Assembly (NCBI GenBank): GCA_947369085.1
Contig: CANBJR010000018.1
Span: 1 to 40,558 of the forward strand
Length of the DNA: 40,558 nucleotides
Reading direction: 5' to 3'
DNA from: an uncultured Clostridia bacterium
GTDB taxonomy: Bacteria; Bacillota; Clostridia; Oscillospirales; Acutalibacteraceae
Below, in pieces: positions 1-6,882 of the stretch. A program made the translations under genes and the position numbers. How positions within the stretch are numbered: the stretch's first letter is position 1; each line of letters opens with the position of its first letter. The notes beneath the pieces are model-generated. The model did not search any database, was not told the origin of the DNA, and was given only the letters and a program-made list of their open reading frames with translations.

Positions 1-37
1 TTCTTTTGAATTTTTGTGCAGTATTTTGGAATTTTTC

Positions 38-184
38 TTAAGTTGACGACATTGCGGCATAGGGTGAACAGATATACACGATAGGTCTGAATGCACGAAG
101 AGAGTGTTCCTCTTTCTCTATTGAGGAAAGAGCCTCATATGTTGTGGGGTCGTAATAACCCTCGCTGTTGTATTTACTCGCCAT
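38..184 (-). pseudogene. Truncated DUF7768-like phage protein
   Basis: A short minus-strand ORF of 48 residues. The chosen ATG at 184 follows an AGGAG Shine-Dalgarno; a longer in-frame reading from 235 has none. It overlaps the end of the Bro-N gene by a few bases. The segment FRPIVYICSPYA resembles the start of the DUF7768 domain (nucleoside 2-deoxyribosyltransferase-like), which occurs as a 100-150 residue protein in Clostridia prophages. Here the frame stops six residues later. In the +1 frame the text continues with NVVNLRK and KYC, reminiscent of the family's next helix, so a frameshift near 45-55 is likely. The remainder lies beyond the window. The family assignment comes from memory of the motif. 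Confidence 0.45.
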
Positions 185-632
185 ATAAACTCTCCTGTTT
201 ATATACAGTTTCCGATAATAATTTTGTTTTATCACGCTCTGTCTTTAAATCTGTAAGTGCCGCAATCAGCATATCCGGATTGTTCAGAACTTCATCTATT
301 GCATAGATACCGTACTTACTGACAGACGGTAAAACTTCGCCTGTTACCCAACGCTTGAACTTCTTTGCACCCGGGAGTTTGCTTGAAAGGATAAGGCTGT
401 ACAGACCGCTTTCATTGATTAAGACCGGTTTCTGATCTCTGCCTATGGAGTCGCAAATTGCTACCCCATCTAACTTATCCTCATCATCAACTCTTTTTGC
501 AAGTGCATCTCTTGTGTTGTTGTAACCCAGTATCTCCGCTACATCCTTACCTACAAAATAAGGTTTGCTGTCAATTGTTACTGTTCTTACAGAGCCAAGC
601 TCTGCATTACTGAATGTTTGTAATTCATACAT
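174..632 (-). CDS. Bro-N domain antirepressor-like protein
   Basis: A 152-residue protein starting at ATG 632 behind a good CGGAGG Shine-Dalgarno. Residues 10-115 fit the Bro-N domain: SKPYFVGKDVAEILGY, a variable basic helix, then LINESGLYSLILSSKLPGAK and FKRWVTGEVLPSVSKYG. Bro-N proteins are DNA-binding proteins encoded by phages and large DNA viruses, often as N-terminal halves of antirepressors. This one has only about 35 residues after Bro-N, so it lacks a separate ANT or KilA-C domain and is shorter than typical antirepressors. A likely role is lytic/lysogenic regulation or host-DNA binding. It lies downstream of the polymerase gene but behind a terminator (743-783), so it probably has its own promoter in 640-740. 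Confidence 0.85.
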   Translation of the reverse strand: MYELQTFSNAELGSVRTVTIDSKPYFVGKDVAEILGYNNTRDALAKRVDDEDKLDGVAICDSIGRDQKPVLINESGLYSLILSSKLPGAKKFKRWVTGEVLPSVSKYGIYAIDEVLNNPDMLIAALTDLKTERDKTKLLSETVYKQESLYGE

Positions 633-742
633 ACGAATTACCTCCGATTTCTAAAAAGTAAGGCATATATTCTGCCTTCTGTGGCTATAGGCAAAAGAAA
701 ACGGACTAATCCGAAGTACCTACAAAAAATTTCACAGAAAAA

Positions 743-783
743 CAGGGCATCTGCCTTCTGAAAGTTAAAGGACAGATACCCTG
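743..783 (-). terminator. Rho-independent terminator after phage DNA polymerase
   Basis: On the minus strand, arms CAGGGTATCTG and CAGATGCCCTG pair over 11 bp with one mismatch and are followed by a T-rich run (GTTTTTC). It lies just downstream of the polymerase stop at 802 and separates that operon from the Bro-N gene. The 633-742 stretch otherwise shows only the Bro-N leader. Confidence 0.75.
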
Positions 784-801
784 ATTTTAAGAACCGCAAT
801 A

Positions 802-2784
802 TCAATCTTTTTTGTAAAACATCGTTTCATAGCCGTCAGCTCGCAGTAAAAGTCCGGGTATCCACGGCGGTGTTTTTTCCATTTGATTACAGATTTCTTC
901 AACGGTTGTATTTTCACTGCACTCAATTATTATTTCATCATGTACATGACCCACGATAAAACATTTCGACAGCGTTTTCATAGCATAACAGAGAATATCT
1001 CTGCTGATAGCCTGAACAATGTTCTCAACGAATTTCGGACCGTAGCTTTCGATGCGTTCCCATTTCTTTGTACTGCCTGTACCTTCATAGGTAACGGACT
1101 CACCGCCGAATTTATTTTCACCAATCCGTGGTTTTACATATGACAGTCGTCTGCCGCTTGGCATCTGTATAAAAAGCATACCGCTCTGATAAATGAATTT
1201 AATACCGTGTGTTTGAGTTACAGTTCTCTTTTTCACAGTTTCCTTGACGCATCGGTCAACATTCCACCACAGTTTTACGATATTGGGATTGGCACCTCTC
1301 CAGCTGTCAACAAGCGGTTGTAATTCATCTTCCGAAAGACCCATTTCAAGTGCGCCCATAGCTTTTAAAGCTCCGACCGCACCGCCGTAACCCAGAGCCA
1401 ATTCTGCGATTTTGCCCTTTTGACGGAGATGAGCATTCTCTCCGTGCTTTTCCACCTTGCAGTGAAACATCTGACTTGCAGACGCACAGTAAATATCACC
1501 GCCGTTCTGAAACACCTCGGTTCTCCATGCTTCACCGGCAATATGGGCAATCACCCTTGCCTCAATGGCAGAGAAGTCGGATACTATAAATTTCATTCCT
1601 TTTCTCGGAACAAATGCTGTGCGTATAAGCTGGGAAAGCGTATCAGGAATATCATCATAGAGCATTTCAAGTGCTTTAAAATTTCCCGCCTTTACCAATT
1701 CACGAGCCTGTTCCAAATCGGGCATATGGTTCTGCGGTAAATTTTGCAGTTGAATCAGTCTGCCGCTGAACCGCCCTGTTCTGTTTGCACCGTAAAATTG
1801 AAACATTCCTCTTGCACGGTTATCCTCACACACCGCATTCTGCATAGCCTGATATTTCTTTACCGATGATTTGGCAAGCTGTTGACGGAGTTCCAGGACC
1901 GCTGCCGGTTCAGGCGGAGCAGTTTTTAAGAGTTCTTTTACTTCCTTTTTACCAAGAGATTCTACCTCCAGACCGTTATTGCAGAGCCACTCCTTTATCT
2001 GTGCCACAGAGTTCGGATTCTCAAGGTCGGTAATATTCTGCATTACCGATTTCAGCTTTTCCTTGGTAACTTCATCAAGAGCTATGGCATTGGCAACCAC
2101 CTCCATATCAAGAGCAATACCACGGTCATTTATCTCTTGGTCAAGCCAGTATTCCTCCCAAACAAAATCCGGAACCGGAAAATTGCACAGCTTTTTCTGT
2201 ATGCCCGTTTCCACCTCAACATCTCGCTTGTTATATGCTTTGAAGGTTTCCCACTTATCAATATCATCTTCGGGAAGGTTCCTCATTCTGTTTCCGTTGG
2301 CTTTGGTAGGCTTGCAGGGGACAGAGAAATACCTTATAAGTGCCTTACCCTCATCCATTTTCTGCTGTGAAAGTTTCAAAACCTCTCCCACGGCTTTTAA
2401 GGATAACGGCAGTCCCATATATGCCGACCACACCATAGTGCATTTCCATGATTCGGGATTTAAATACCTTTTCAAAGCTATGTCATCGGAATTGTAGCTT
2501 TTAAAGTATTGAGGATAATTTGTTCTCAGATACTTTGACAGACATATGCGTTCAAAAGATGCGTTAAATGCCCACTTTGTGACTTTTTCATCAGTCAGTG
2601 CTTTTAATATTTCATCAGGTATTGTTTCTCCATTGGCAAGGTCTATAACACAAACTTCTCCGCCGTCAACAGAATAGCCGAAAAGTAAAATTTGAAATTC
2701 ATCCGATTCCGTGTACCTATATACACCGCATTTATTAAGGTCAACATCTGAAAATGTTTCAATATCAATACTGATGTTTTTCAC
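802..2784 (-). CDS. Phage family A DNA polymerase with 3'-5' exonuclease
   Basis: About 660 residues, replicating phage DNA. The N-terminus has a DEDD proofreading exonuclease signature (SIDIETFSDVDL). The C-terminal half carries the three polymerase motifs: motif A with SDFSAIEARVIAHIAGE, motif B with RQKGKIAELALGYGGAVGAL (the O-helix Arg, Lys and Tyr-Gly), and motif C HVHDEII. This is the short phage-type polymerase without a 5' nuclease. I prefer the GTG at 2784, preceded by GAGG at a 6-base spacing, over the GTG at 2796. It follows DUF2800, DUF2815 and a small membrane protein gene in an order common in Clostridia prophages. The upstream hairpin at 2805-2833 may reduce read-through into it. 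All catalytic motifs appear intact. Confidence 0.95.
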   Translation of the reverse strand: MKNISIDIETFSDVDLNKCGVYRYTESDEFQILLFGYSVDGGEVCVIDLANGETIPDEILKALTDEKVTKWAFNASFERICLSKYLRTNYPQYFKSYNSDDIALKRYLNPESWKCTMVWSAYMGLPLSLKAVGEVLKLSQQKMDEGKALIRYFSVPCKPTKANGNRMRNLPEDDIDKWETFKAYNKRDVEVETGIQKKLCNFPVPDFVWEEYWLDQEINDRGIALDMEVVANAIALDEVTKEKLKSVMQNITDLENPNSVAQIKEWLCNNGLEVESLGKKEVKELLKTAPPEPAAVLELRQQLAKSSVKKYQAMQNAVCEDNRARGMFQFYGANRTGRFSGRLIQLQNLPQNHMPDLEQARELVKAGNFKALEMLYDDIPDTLSQLIRTAFVPRKGMKFIVSDFSAIEARVIAHIAGEAWRTEVFQNGGDIYCASASQMFHCKVEKHGENAHLRQKGKIAELALGYGGAVGALKAMGALEMGLSEDELQPLVDSWRGANPNIVKLWWNVDRCVKETVKKRTVTQTHGIKFIYQSGMLFIQMPSGRRLSYVKPRIGENKFGGESVTYEGTGSTKKWERIESYGPKFVENIVQAISRDILCYAMKTLSKCFIVGHVHDEIIIECSENTTVEEICNQMEKTPPWIPGLLLRADGYETMFYKKD

Positions 2785-2804
2785 TTTGCACCTCACTATT
2801 GAGT

Positions 2805-2833
2805 AAAAAGGCGGAGATTTATTAACCTCCGCC
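2805..2833 (-). terminator. Hairpin terminator between small membrane gene and polymerase
   Basis: On the minus strand GGCGGAG pairs perfectly with CTCCGCC across a 10-base AT-rich loop and is followed by TTTTT. It lies between the stop at 2843 and the polymerase start at 2784, so it is either a true terminator or an attenuator for the polymerase gene. Confidence 0.75.
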
Positions 2834-2842
2834 GCTATTCAA

Positions 2843-2980
2843 CTATTCCTTCTCTTTTTTTTCCTTGTTTTTCTTTTTGCATTTATGCTTTTCAATTGCA
2901 GACTCAATCAAAATCATAATGCAACTAATAAATACACCTACGGAAGTACCGAATGACATATAAATCATAAAATCTTTCAT
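2843..2980 (-). CDS. Small single-pass membrane protein, 45 aa
   Basis: ATG at 2980 is preceded by GGAGG at a good distance and directly follows the DUF2815 stop (2996). The predicted peptide begins MKDFMIYMSFGTSVGVFISC, a single hydrophobic segment of about 22 residues, and ends in a very lysine- and glutamate-rich cytoplasmic tail (KKKNKEKKEKE). Its position in the replication operon suggests phage origin. I recognise no family. It could be a membrane-active early protein or simply an orphan. The strong ribosome binding site and the terminator right after the stop argue that it is really translated. Confidence 0.65.
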   Translation of the reverse strand: MKDFMIYMSFGTSVGVFISCIMILIESAIEKHKCKKKNKEKKEKE

Positions 2981-2995
2981 TTGATTGTACCTCCG

Positions 2996-3559
2996 TTAAT
3001 TAAGAAAATCATCGTCATCATCTGTTGCAAAGTCGGATTCAGCACTCGCTTTGCCACCGAGAGGTTCACCGTCCCTGATTTTCTGCAGATTGTTCAGACC
3101 GCAAGCGATACCCTTGTTTCCGTTGGAGTTAAAGGCATAGAAGTTGATAGACGCTCTGCCGTACACACCGCTGTACACTTCACTTCTGTCGATAATCTGC
3201 TGTCTGTCGGCATCTACGATTCCGGGTGCTGTTGCAGAATTAGCATTTACAAAGTAAGCATTCTTGTAAGCCTCATCATCAGGTCTTTCGAGGTCACCGT
3301 CACGAAGAGGTGTCTTGAGAACAGAGAGGGAAGGTACTGATTTGCCGCTGCCCTTCAGCTTGCTTTCACCTTCCTCGTAAGCCGCCTGAATAGCAGCTTT
3401 GATTTTCTGAATGGTTACCTTGTCAGACTTAGGAATGATAAGCGAAACGCTGTACTTCGGTATACCACCATTGATTGACTTCGGATCCCAGACATTTGCG
3501 TAACTCCATCTGGTATCCACTCCTGTGATAACTTTTGTCGGGTTATTGAACTTTGCCAT
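2996..3559 (-). CDS. DUF2815 phage ssDNA-binding-like protein
   Basis: A 187-residue protein beginning MAKFNNPTKVITGVDTRWSY, recognisable as the DUF2815 family of phage replication modules. Members are generally thought to be single-strand DNA-binding proteins with an OB-like fold. Typical features seen are the opening VITGVDTRWSYANVW, the central KSVPSLSVLKTPLRDGD, a YSGVYGRASINFYAFN strand pair, and a very acidic C-terminus (DFATDDDDDFLN) like the acidic tails with which SSBs recruit partners. It starts immediately after DUF2800 (stop at 3561), so the two are translationally coupled, and precedes the polymerase. Function is inferred from family context; no catalytic residues are expected. 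Confidence 0.9.
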   Translation of the reverse strand: MAKFNNPTKVITGVDTRWSYANVWDPKSINGGIPKYSVSLIIPKSDKVTIQKIKAAIQAAYEEGESKLKGSGKSVPSLSVLKTPLRDGDLERPDDEAYKNAYFVNANSATAPGIVDADRQQIIDRSEVYSGVYGRASINFYAFNSNGNKGIACGLNNLQKIRDGEPLGGKASAESDFATDDDDDFLN

Positions 3560-3560
3560 T

Positions 3561-4691
3561 TTAAATTTCCTCCTTAAAATCTTCTTTTGCTGTATTTTTC
3601 ATAGTCGGACGCTTGTCCGAGATAGGCACTAAAGTTGGTTTGCCCTGCGGCTTTTCAATGAAGTCACCGAGCAGTTCATTGAATTTTGTTCTGCCGAGCA
3701 TTTTCTGCATAGCGGTTATTCCCAGAACCTTATGTTCATACGGGTCGAAACCTGCAGCTTCAACAATCTTTGCCGCAGCACTTTCGTTTTTGTACTTTCT
3801 GTTGGAACGACCTTCAACAAGTTTATATTCCTTCCACAGCTTGCCTTGCAGTGCCTGATTCAGAGCATATTCCTTCACATCACCAAGCCACGATATGAAC
3901 TCGTCTGCTTTTGACAGTATGATTTCAATTTCATCGTCCTCAAGACTGTCAGGCATTTCAAAATCATACTTTGCAAGTTCGAGGTTGTATTCCGCCCTTT
4001 TACGACAGGTTGCTTTCACCTTGCAGAACTGACAGTGACTGCCCGCATTAAATTCGCCCTCGCCCTTATAGGCAAGTTCAGCCTTTGGTTTCAGCACATT
4101 TTCTGCCCAGTCAATAAGCTCGGATTTTCTCATTGAAAAAGTGCTTACATTATCCCGTCTTGGCTGAAAAATGGTCATTGTGACTGTTTCAATATCATAG
4201 ATACCGTCAAACATAAGCAAGGCACCAAGGGCATAAAGCATCATCTGTGTATTTTGCTCTGCATCGACAAGTATTCCAACCCCATACTTCAAATCAATTA
4301 CAGTTAGAGTATCATCTGCTACAATTACGCAATCTGCTGTTCCGAATGAATCAGGCACATATTTTGAAAAATCAAGTTTCTGCTCTACAAGAACAACAGG
4401 GTCTTTGCACAACTGCTTTATCTCGGTAAGTTTTTCAACGATATACTGCTGATAGCTGTCTGTACAATCGTCCATTTCCTTATCAAAATATGTAAGGTTT
4501 TCTGTCGGGTCCTCAGTCGGCTGTCCCAATGATTTTTTCAGTTTGTATTCCGCAAGAGCGTGTGCGGAAGTACCTTGTATTGCATACTCGCTTGTCTTAT
4601 CTTCTTTTTCTGCACATAAACAAGCTGAAGGAGTACAAGCTAACCACCTTGCACTGGAAGAGGGTGACAAAACTGCGTGTATATCAGGCAT
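3561..4691 (-). CDS. DUF2800 family phage nuclease-like protein
   Basis: About 376 residues from ATG 4691, preceded by GGAGG, giving MPDIHAVLSPSSSARWLACT; the longer in-frame reading from 4727 lacks a Shine-Dalgarno. The opening SPSSSARWLACTPSA, the central DSFGTADCVIVADDTLTVID-L-KYG block and the cysteines in HCQFCKVKATCRKRAE fit DUF2800, a relative of PD-(D/E)xK Cas4/RecB-type nucleases. The D..D-x-K pattern at TVIDLKYG is the likely nuclease core, and the C-x2-C-x5-C cluster may bind an Fe-S centre or zinc with an N-terminal cysteine. It probably acts in phage DNA replication or recombination. Its start lies one base from the stop of the preceding gene. Confidence 0.9.
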   Translation of the reverse strand: MPDIHAVLSPSSSARWLACTPSACLCAEKEDKTSEYAIQGTSAHALAEYKLKKSLGQPTEDPTENLTYFDKEMDDCTDSYQQYIVEKLTEIKQLCKDPVVLVEQKLDFSKYVPDSFGTADCVIVADDTLTVIDLKYGVGILVDAEQNTQMMLYALGALLMFDGIYDIETVTMTIFQPRRDNVSTFSMRKSELIDWAENVLKPKAELAYKGEGEFNAGSHCQFCKVKATCRKRAEYNLELAKYDFEMPDSLEDDEIEIILSKADEFISWLGDVKEYALNQALQGKLWKEYKLVEGRSNRKYKNESAAAKIVEAAGFDPYEHKVLGITAMQKMLGRTKFNELLGDFIEKPQGKPTLVPISDKRPTMKNTAKEDFKEEI

Positions 4692-4692
4692 A

Positions 4693-5028
4693 TTAAAGCA
4701 CCTCCACTTCTTTGAGCAAAGCCTCATATTCTAACGGGTTCACTGCAGACAGCTTTTCAGCACCGTGCTTTACAAGGATTTCTCTGATTTGAACTGTAAA
4801 TCCTGCACGGGATTTTTCAGCAAGAACTGCTCTCACTTCTTCAAGCGTTAAGACTTTTTCCTCGGCTGTTTTTGACTGTTCTTCCGTCACAGTTGTCGGC
4901 TCATCTGATTTTTGATTTTCGGATGCACCGCTGAACAGTTCAGACAAGCCTTGTGAAATACCTATCAGCGTTTCACCGCAGTTTTTAAGTTCATCAACGA
5001 GAATTGACAACTCGCTTGTTTTTCCCAT
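4693..5028 (-). CDS. Small phage protein, unknown function (111 aa)
   Basis: ATG 5028 follows GGAGG at an 8-base spacing and gives MGKTSELSILVDELKNCGET. The longer reading from 5091 would overlap most of the preceding gene and lacks a ribosome site. The protein has an N-terminal helix, a low-complexity acidic Ser/Thr/Glu linker (about 38-65), and a C-terminal helical part ending EYEALLKEVEVL. The C-terminal pattern (LEEVRAVLAEKSRAGF...IREILVKHGAEKLSAV) is typical of the small protein found upstream of DUF2800 in Clostridia prophages, sometimes labelled rRNA biogenesis protein rrp5 by similarity. No function is established. It overlaps the 69-residue gene upstream by 35 bases. Confidence 0.75.
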   Translation of the reverse strand: MGKTSELSILVDELKNCGETLIGISQGLSELFSGASENQKSDEPTTVTEEQSKTAEEKVLTLEEVRAVLAEKSRAGFTVQIREILVKHGAEKLSAVNPLEYEALLKEVEVL

Positions 5029-5203
5029 TGAGGTTTCCTCCTTTCGCATTACAATTTTCTTCACTGCCGACCTGTGCGATTCTGTCGGCAATTCTTCTTG
5101 AGATTACACTTATTGCAATAAGTACATCAGAAAGTTCTCTGTCAAGTTTTCTGCTTTCATTGCAACAAGTTCCGGTTCTGCATTTTGTTTTAATATTTAA
5201 CAC
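4994..5203 (-). CDS. Small cysteine-containing phage protein (69 aa)
   Basis: GTG at 5203 with GGAG upstream begins LNIKTKCRTGTCCNESRK (initiator Met first), followed by an amphipathic helix (LDRELSDVLIAISVISRRIADRIAQV) and a hydrophilic tail. The C-x4-CC cluster near the N-terminus could bind metal or form disulphides. It is the first gene of the DUF2800 operon and its 3' end overlaps the next gene by 35 bases, which suggests translational coupling. Proteins of this layout recur in front of DUF2800 modules, but I know no function. Confidence 0.65.
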   Translation of the reverse strand: MLNIKTKCRTGTCCNESRKLDRELSDVLIAISVISRRIADRIAQVGSEENCNAKGGNLNGKNKRVVNSR

Positions 5204-5285
5204 CGTCCTCTCCGAGTGGCTTATCTTTGCCCCTCTGAGAGTAAAAGGACAGTATGTGTAATTTTAAGAACTAAAATTATAAAAA

Positions 5286-5323
5286 TTTCTGCCCCACCTG
5301 AATTTGACAAGGCGGAGCAGAAA
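5286..5323 (-). terminator. Terminator after sigma-like regulator
   Basis: Minus strand: TTTCTGC pairs with GCAGAAA, extended by a mismatched GC-rich portion, followed by TTTTTAT. It begins six bases after the stop of the sigma-like gene at 5329, so the regulator and the DUF2800 operon are separate transcription units. Confidence 0.65.
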
Positions 5324-5328
5324 CAACA

Positions 5329-5835
5329 CTATCTGAAATTCTTGAGTTTTGTTTTTAAATTTTCAAATATTTTATGCTTGCGTTTATTGATCCCTTTTTG
5401 ACTCATACCGACAGCCTGTCCGATTTCGGTTTCGGAACATTTTTGTGAATACATTTCCATAATGATGCGGTCAATTTCTTCCAAACCATCGAGTGCCTTA
5501 TGTAACTCACTGATTAGCTCCTTCTTGAAAACATCGTCTTCAAGGCTGTATTCATCCGCTTTTTCATACTCGGTGCCCTCGTACAACTCATCTAGAGAGG
5601 TTTCATTTCTGTGCCGCTGCATACGCTTATTTTCTCTCCATAGAGGACGCATATATTCACGGTACTGTTCCTCCGTAGCCGGTACCATAAGCACACGAAC
5701 ACGGTTATTACCGATTTTCGTCCAAACTACTTCTTCAGGATTTATGTTAAAATCCACTATAGTTTCATCTGTGACCTCCATCGGAATGAAATACTGCTTT
5801 TCATTGTTTGTCTTAGTTTTTTCTGAATTTGTCAT
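5329..5835 (-). CDS. Sigma-70 region 4-like phage regulator
   Basis: A 168-residue protein. The N-terminal 90 residues are charged and specific to phage proteins of this type (MEVTDETIVDFNINPEEVVW, then a strongly basic RENKRMQRHRNETSLDEL). Residues 105-165 form a helix-turn-helix resembling sigma-70 region 4: ALDGLEEIDRIIMEMYSQK, ETEIGQAVGMSQKGINKRKH. Such ArpU/sigma-like proteins are often late-gene activators or early regulators in Gram-positive phages. A 48-bp imperfect palindrome at 5950-5997 lies in its leader and could be an operator. It has its own terminator at 5286-5323. DNA binding is inferred from the HTH pattern; the target promoter is unknown. Confidence 0.8.
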   Translation of the reverse strand: MTNSEKTKTNNEKQYFIPMEVTDETIVDFNINPEEVVWTKIGNNRVRVLMVPATEEQYREYMRPLWRENKRMQRHRNETSLDELYEGTEYEKADEYSLEDDVFKKELISELHKALDGLEEIDRIIMEMYSQKCSETEIGQAVGMSQKGINKRKHKIFENLKTKLKNFR

Positions 5836-5949
5836 TTGTTTGTCCTTTCCGCTTGAGTCTTCTCAGAGACGAACAGGACACAAATTCAGATAACAAACAA
5901 TTGATTTTCCGACTGCACAAAATCTAAAATGGGCATAACAAAGTACAGT

Positions 5950-5997
5950 GGGAACATATTGTTTTACCCTTTTTGGGGTTAACTAAATATGTATCCC
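5950..5997. repeat. 48-bp imperfect inverted repeat upstream of sigma-like gene
   Basis: The left arm begins GGGAACATATTG and the right arm, read in reverse complement, begins GGGATACATATT. The arms remain similar for about 20 bp around a TTTTT centre flanked by ACCC and GGGGT. It lies in the leader of the sigma-like regulator, 115-162 bases upstream of the start codon. It could be a protein-binding operator or an RNA hairpin. The rest of 5836-6052 shows no gene. Confidence 0.55.
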
Positions 5998-6052
5998 GCC
6001 GTCTCTAATGCGCATCTCAAGACTTTGAGAATTAAATTTTTATAAATAAAAA

Positions 6053-6100
6053 AGCCACTGACAGAACAGACCTAAAAATAGATCTAAACTGTCAGTGGCT
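6053..6100 (-). terminator. Strong terminator with 12-bp perfect stem
   Basis: AGCCACTGACAG (minus, from 6100) pairs perfectly with CTGTCAGTGGCT (ending at 6053) and is followed by TTTTTTAT on the minus strand. The 24-base loop contains a second weaker pairing (AGATCT with AGGTCT). It closes the early zinc-ribbon transcript starting at the 6733-6761 promoter. Confidence 0.85.
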
Positions 6101-6200
6101 TCAACAATACTGGTACGCCAAACCGGCATCACTGCGTGGACCTGGTAATGGAATTATGTAGCGGAAAACTACACCATACCGTCGTTACGCTGAATGAATA
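6053..6200 (-). ncRNA. Candidate structured RNA (3' UTR-type) of the phage zinc-ribbon operon
   Basis: Between the zinc-ribbon stop (6206) and the terminator lie about 100 non-coding bases with two compact hairpins. One has GGTAATGG (6144-6151) pairing with CCATACC (6174-6180) around an inner GTAG/CTAC stem (6158-6161 with 6169-6172). The other has GGTACGC (6112-6118) pairing with GCGT-GG-ACC (6134-6142). Both are read here in plus-strand letters; the minus strand gives the same pairings. They end in the strong terminator at 6053-6100. The layout hairpin-hairpin-terminator is that of a small RNA, either processed from the operon transcript or independent. I recognise no known RNA family. Confidence 0.4.
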
Positions 6201-6205
6201 TTTAA

Positions 6206-6391
6206 TTATAATTCTTTAGGTTTATAGGTTTCAAAAACAACATTTCTGCGACTTTTTTCTCGTCTGACTACATGAACCTTACATTTATCACATGAATACT
6301 TAACCGTATTCTCTTTATTCTTATAACCGGTTAAAAGGTTGCCGCAATTCGGGCAATAACACCGGTACGGTTTCCACTCGTTATTCGTAAT
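6206..6391 (-). CDS. Small zinc-ribbon protein, apparent ATT start (61 aa)
   Basis: No ATG, GTG or TTG gives this frame a sensible start, but AAGGAGG at 6397-6403 sits 4 bases before an ATT and 7 before an ACG (ATT ACG AAT AAC GAG). The predicted peptide starts (M)TNNEWKPYRCYCPNCGN and continues with YSCDKCKVH, giving two C-x2-C pairs (C13/C16 and C34/C37) of a zinc ribbon, then a basic tail VVRREKSRR. It resembles small Com/KTR-type zinc ribbons of phages and mobile elements. The Shine-Dalgarno overlaps the stop of the upstream gene (TAAGGAGG), so it is probably coupled to it. Use of a rare start would lower expression. The start codon is inferred from the Shine-Dalgarno and conserved-looking cysteines. 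Confidence 0.6.
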   Translation of the reverse strand: MTNNEWKPYRCYCPNCGNLLTGYKNKENTVKYSCDKCKVHVVRREKSRRNVVFETYKPKEL

Positions 6392-6400
6392 TGAACCTCC

Positions 6401-6598
6401 TTATTTTCGAGCCAAAGCATTAACTATTGACTCGGTATCACTCATATCAAATACAGGAATTTTCTTCACATATTTTTCCGGCTGAATCTGCACAACCGTT
6501 TTGCATTTTATACACTCCATCCAACCGTGAGTTTCATCAAGAGCAAGTCCTTTATTCAAGCACCCGCAAACTGGACATCTTACATTTTGACTACTCAT
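6401..6598 (-). CDS. Com-like zinc-ribbon protein (65 aa)
   Basis: ATG 6598 follows AAGGA at a 7-base spacing; the TTG at 6604 is a weaker alternative. Residues 4-33 form a zinc ribbon: RCPVCGCLNKGLALDETHGW, then ECIKCKTVVQI, with cysteines in two C-x2-C pairs. The pattern is that of the phage Mu Com family of small translational activators or nucleic-acid binding proteins. The C-terminal 30 residues (KKIPVFDMSDTESIVNALARK) are not part of the ribbon. It is the first gene behind the consensus promoter at 6733-6761 and its palindrome, so it is an early, regulated phage gene. Confidence 0.7.
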   Translation of the reverse strand: MSSQNVRCPVCGCLNKGLALDETHGWMECIKCKTVVQIQPEKYVKKIPVFDMSDTESIVNALARK

Positions 6599-6690
6599 TT
6601 CCAATTCCTTCTTTCATATATTCGTTCAATTAACAGGGCAAGCAGTACTTCCACAGTCTTTCAAGTAGAAAGAGCACTGCTTAGGGAAAA

Positions 6691-6721
6691 ATCGGTCAAA
6701 TGTTAAGAACATTTGTTCGAT
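6691..6721. promoter_or_regulatory. 31-bp palindrome, probable operator of the phage early promoter
   Basis: CAAATGTTAAGAACATTTG (6697-6715) is a perfect inverted repeat with 8-bp arms. It is extended on both sides to ATCG...CGAT with one mismatched pair between. It begins 12 bases downstream of the -10 box of the minus-strand promoter, so it covers the start of the transcript. That is the expected place for a repressor site; the same sequence would form a 5' hairpin in the RNA. The rest of 6605-6690 holds another imperfect stem (AAGCAGT/ACTGCTT, about 6640-6683). Confidence 0.6.
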
Positions 6722-6732
6722 TTATTAACTGT

Positions 6733-6761
6733 ATTATAAAACGGTTTTTTGATGTTGTCAA
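6733..6761 (-). promoter_or_regulatory. Consensus sigma-A promoter for the phage early operon
   Basis: On the minus strand TTGACA (6761-6756), a 17-base spacer and TATAAT (6738-6733) form a perfect vegetative promoter. It drives the two zinc-ribbon genes leftward. Such an ideal promoter followed by a palindrome is typical of a repressed phage early promoter. Confidence 0.85.
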
Positions 6762-6853
6762 TGGTTTTTTGAAAATAATATCCATAAGAATTGCTATTGT
6801 CCCAAAAGCTGTACAGTGAACAATAAACAAGTATATTTTATCAACAATTATTG

Positions 6854-6882
6854 TTGTTTGCATTATCTAAATATGTTATAAT
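6854..6882 (+). promoter_or_regulatory. Probable promoter of the SIR2 defence gene
   Basis: TTGTTT, a 17-base spacer and TATAAT lie 160 bases upstream of the ATG at 7044. The long leader contains a perfect GTTGAATTCAAC palindrome (about 6949-6960) and no upstream ORF that I can support. The ribosome site is CAGGAG, 7 bases before the ATG. Confidence 0.55.

Noticed and set aside
1420..1740. Plus-strand ORF within the phage polymerase gene
   Set aside because: Antisense shadow; the minus strand holds intact polymerase motifs A and B at this place.
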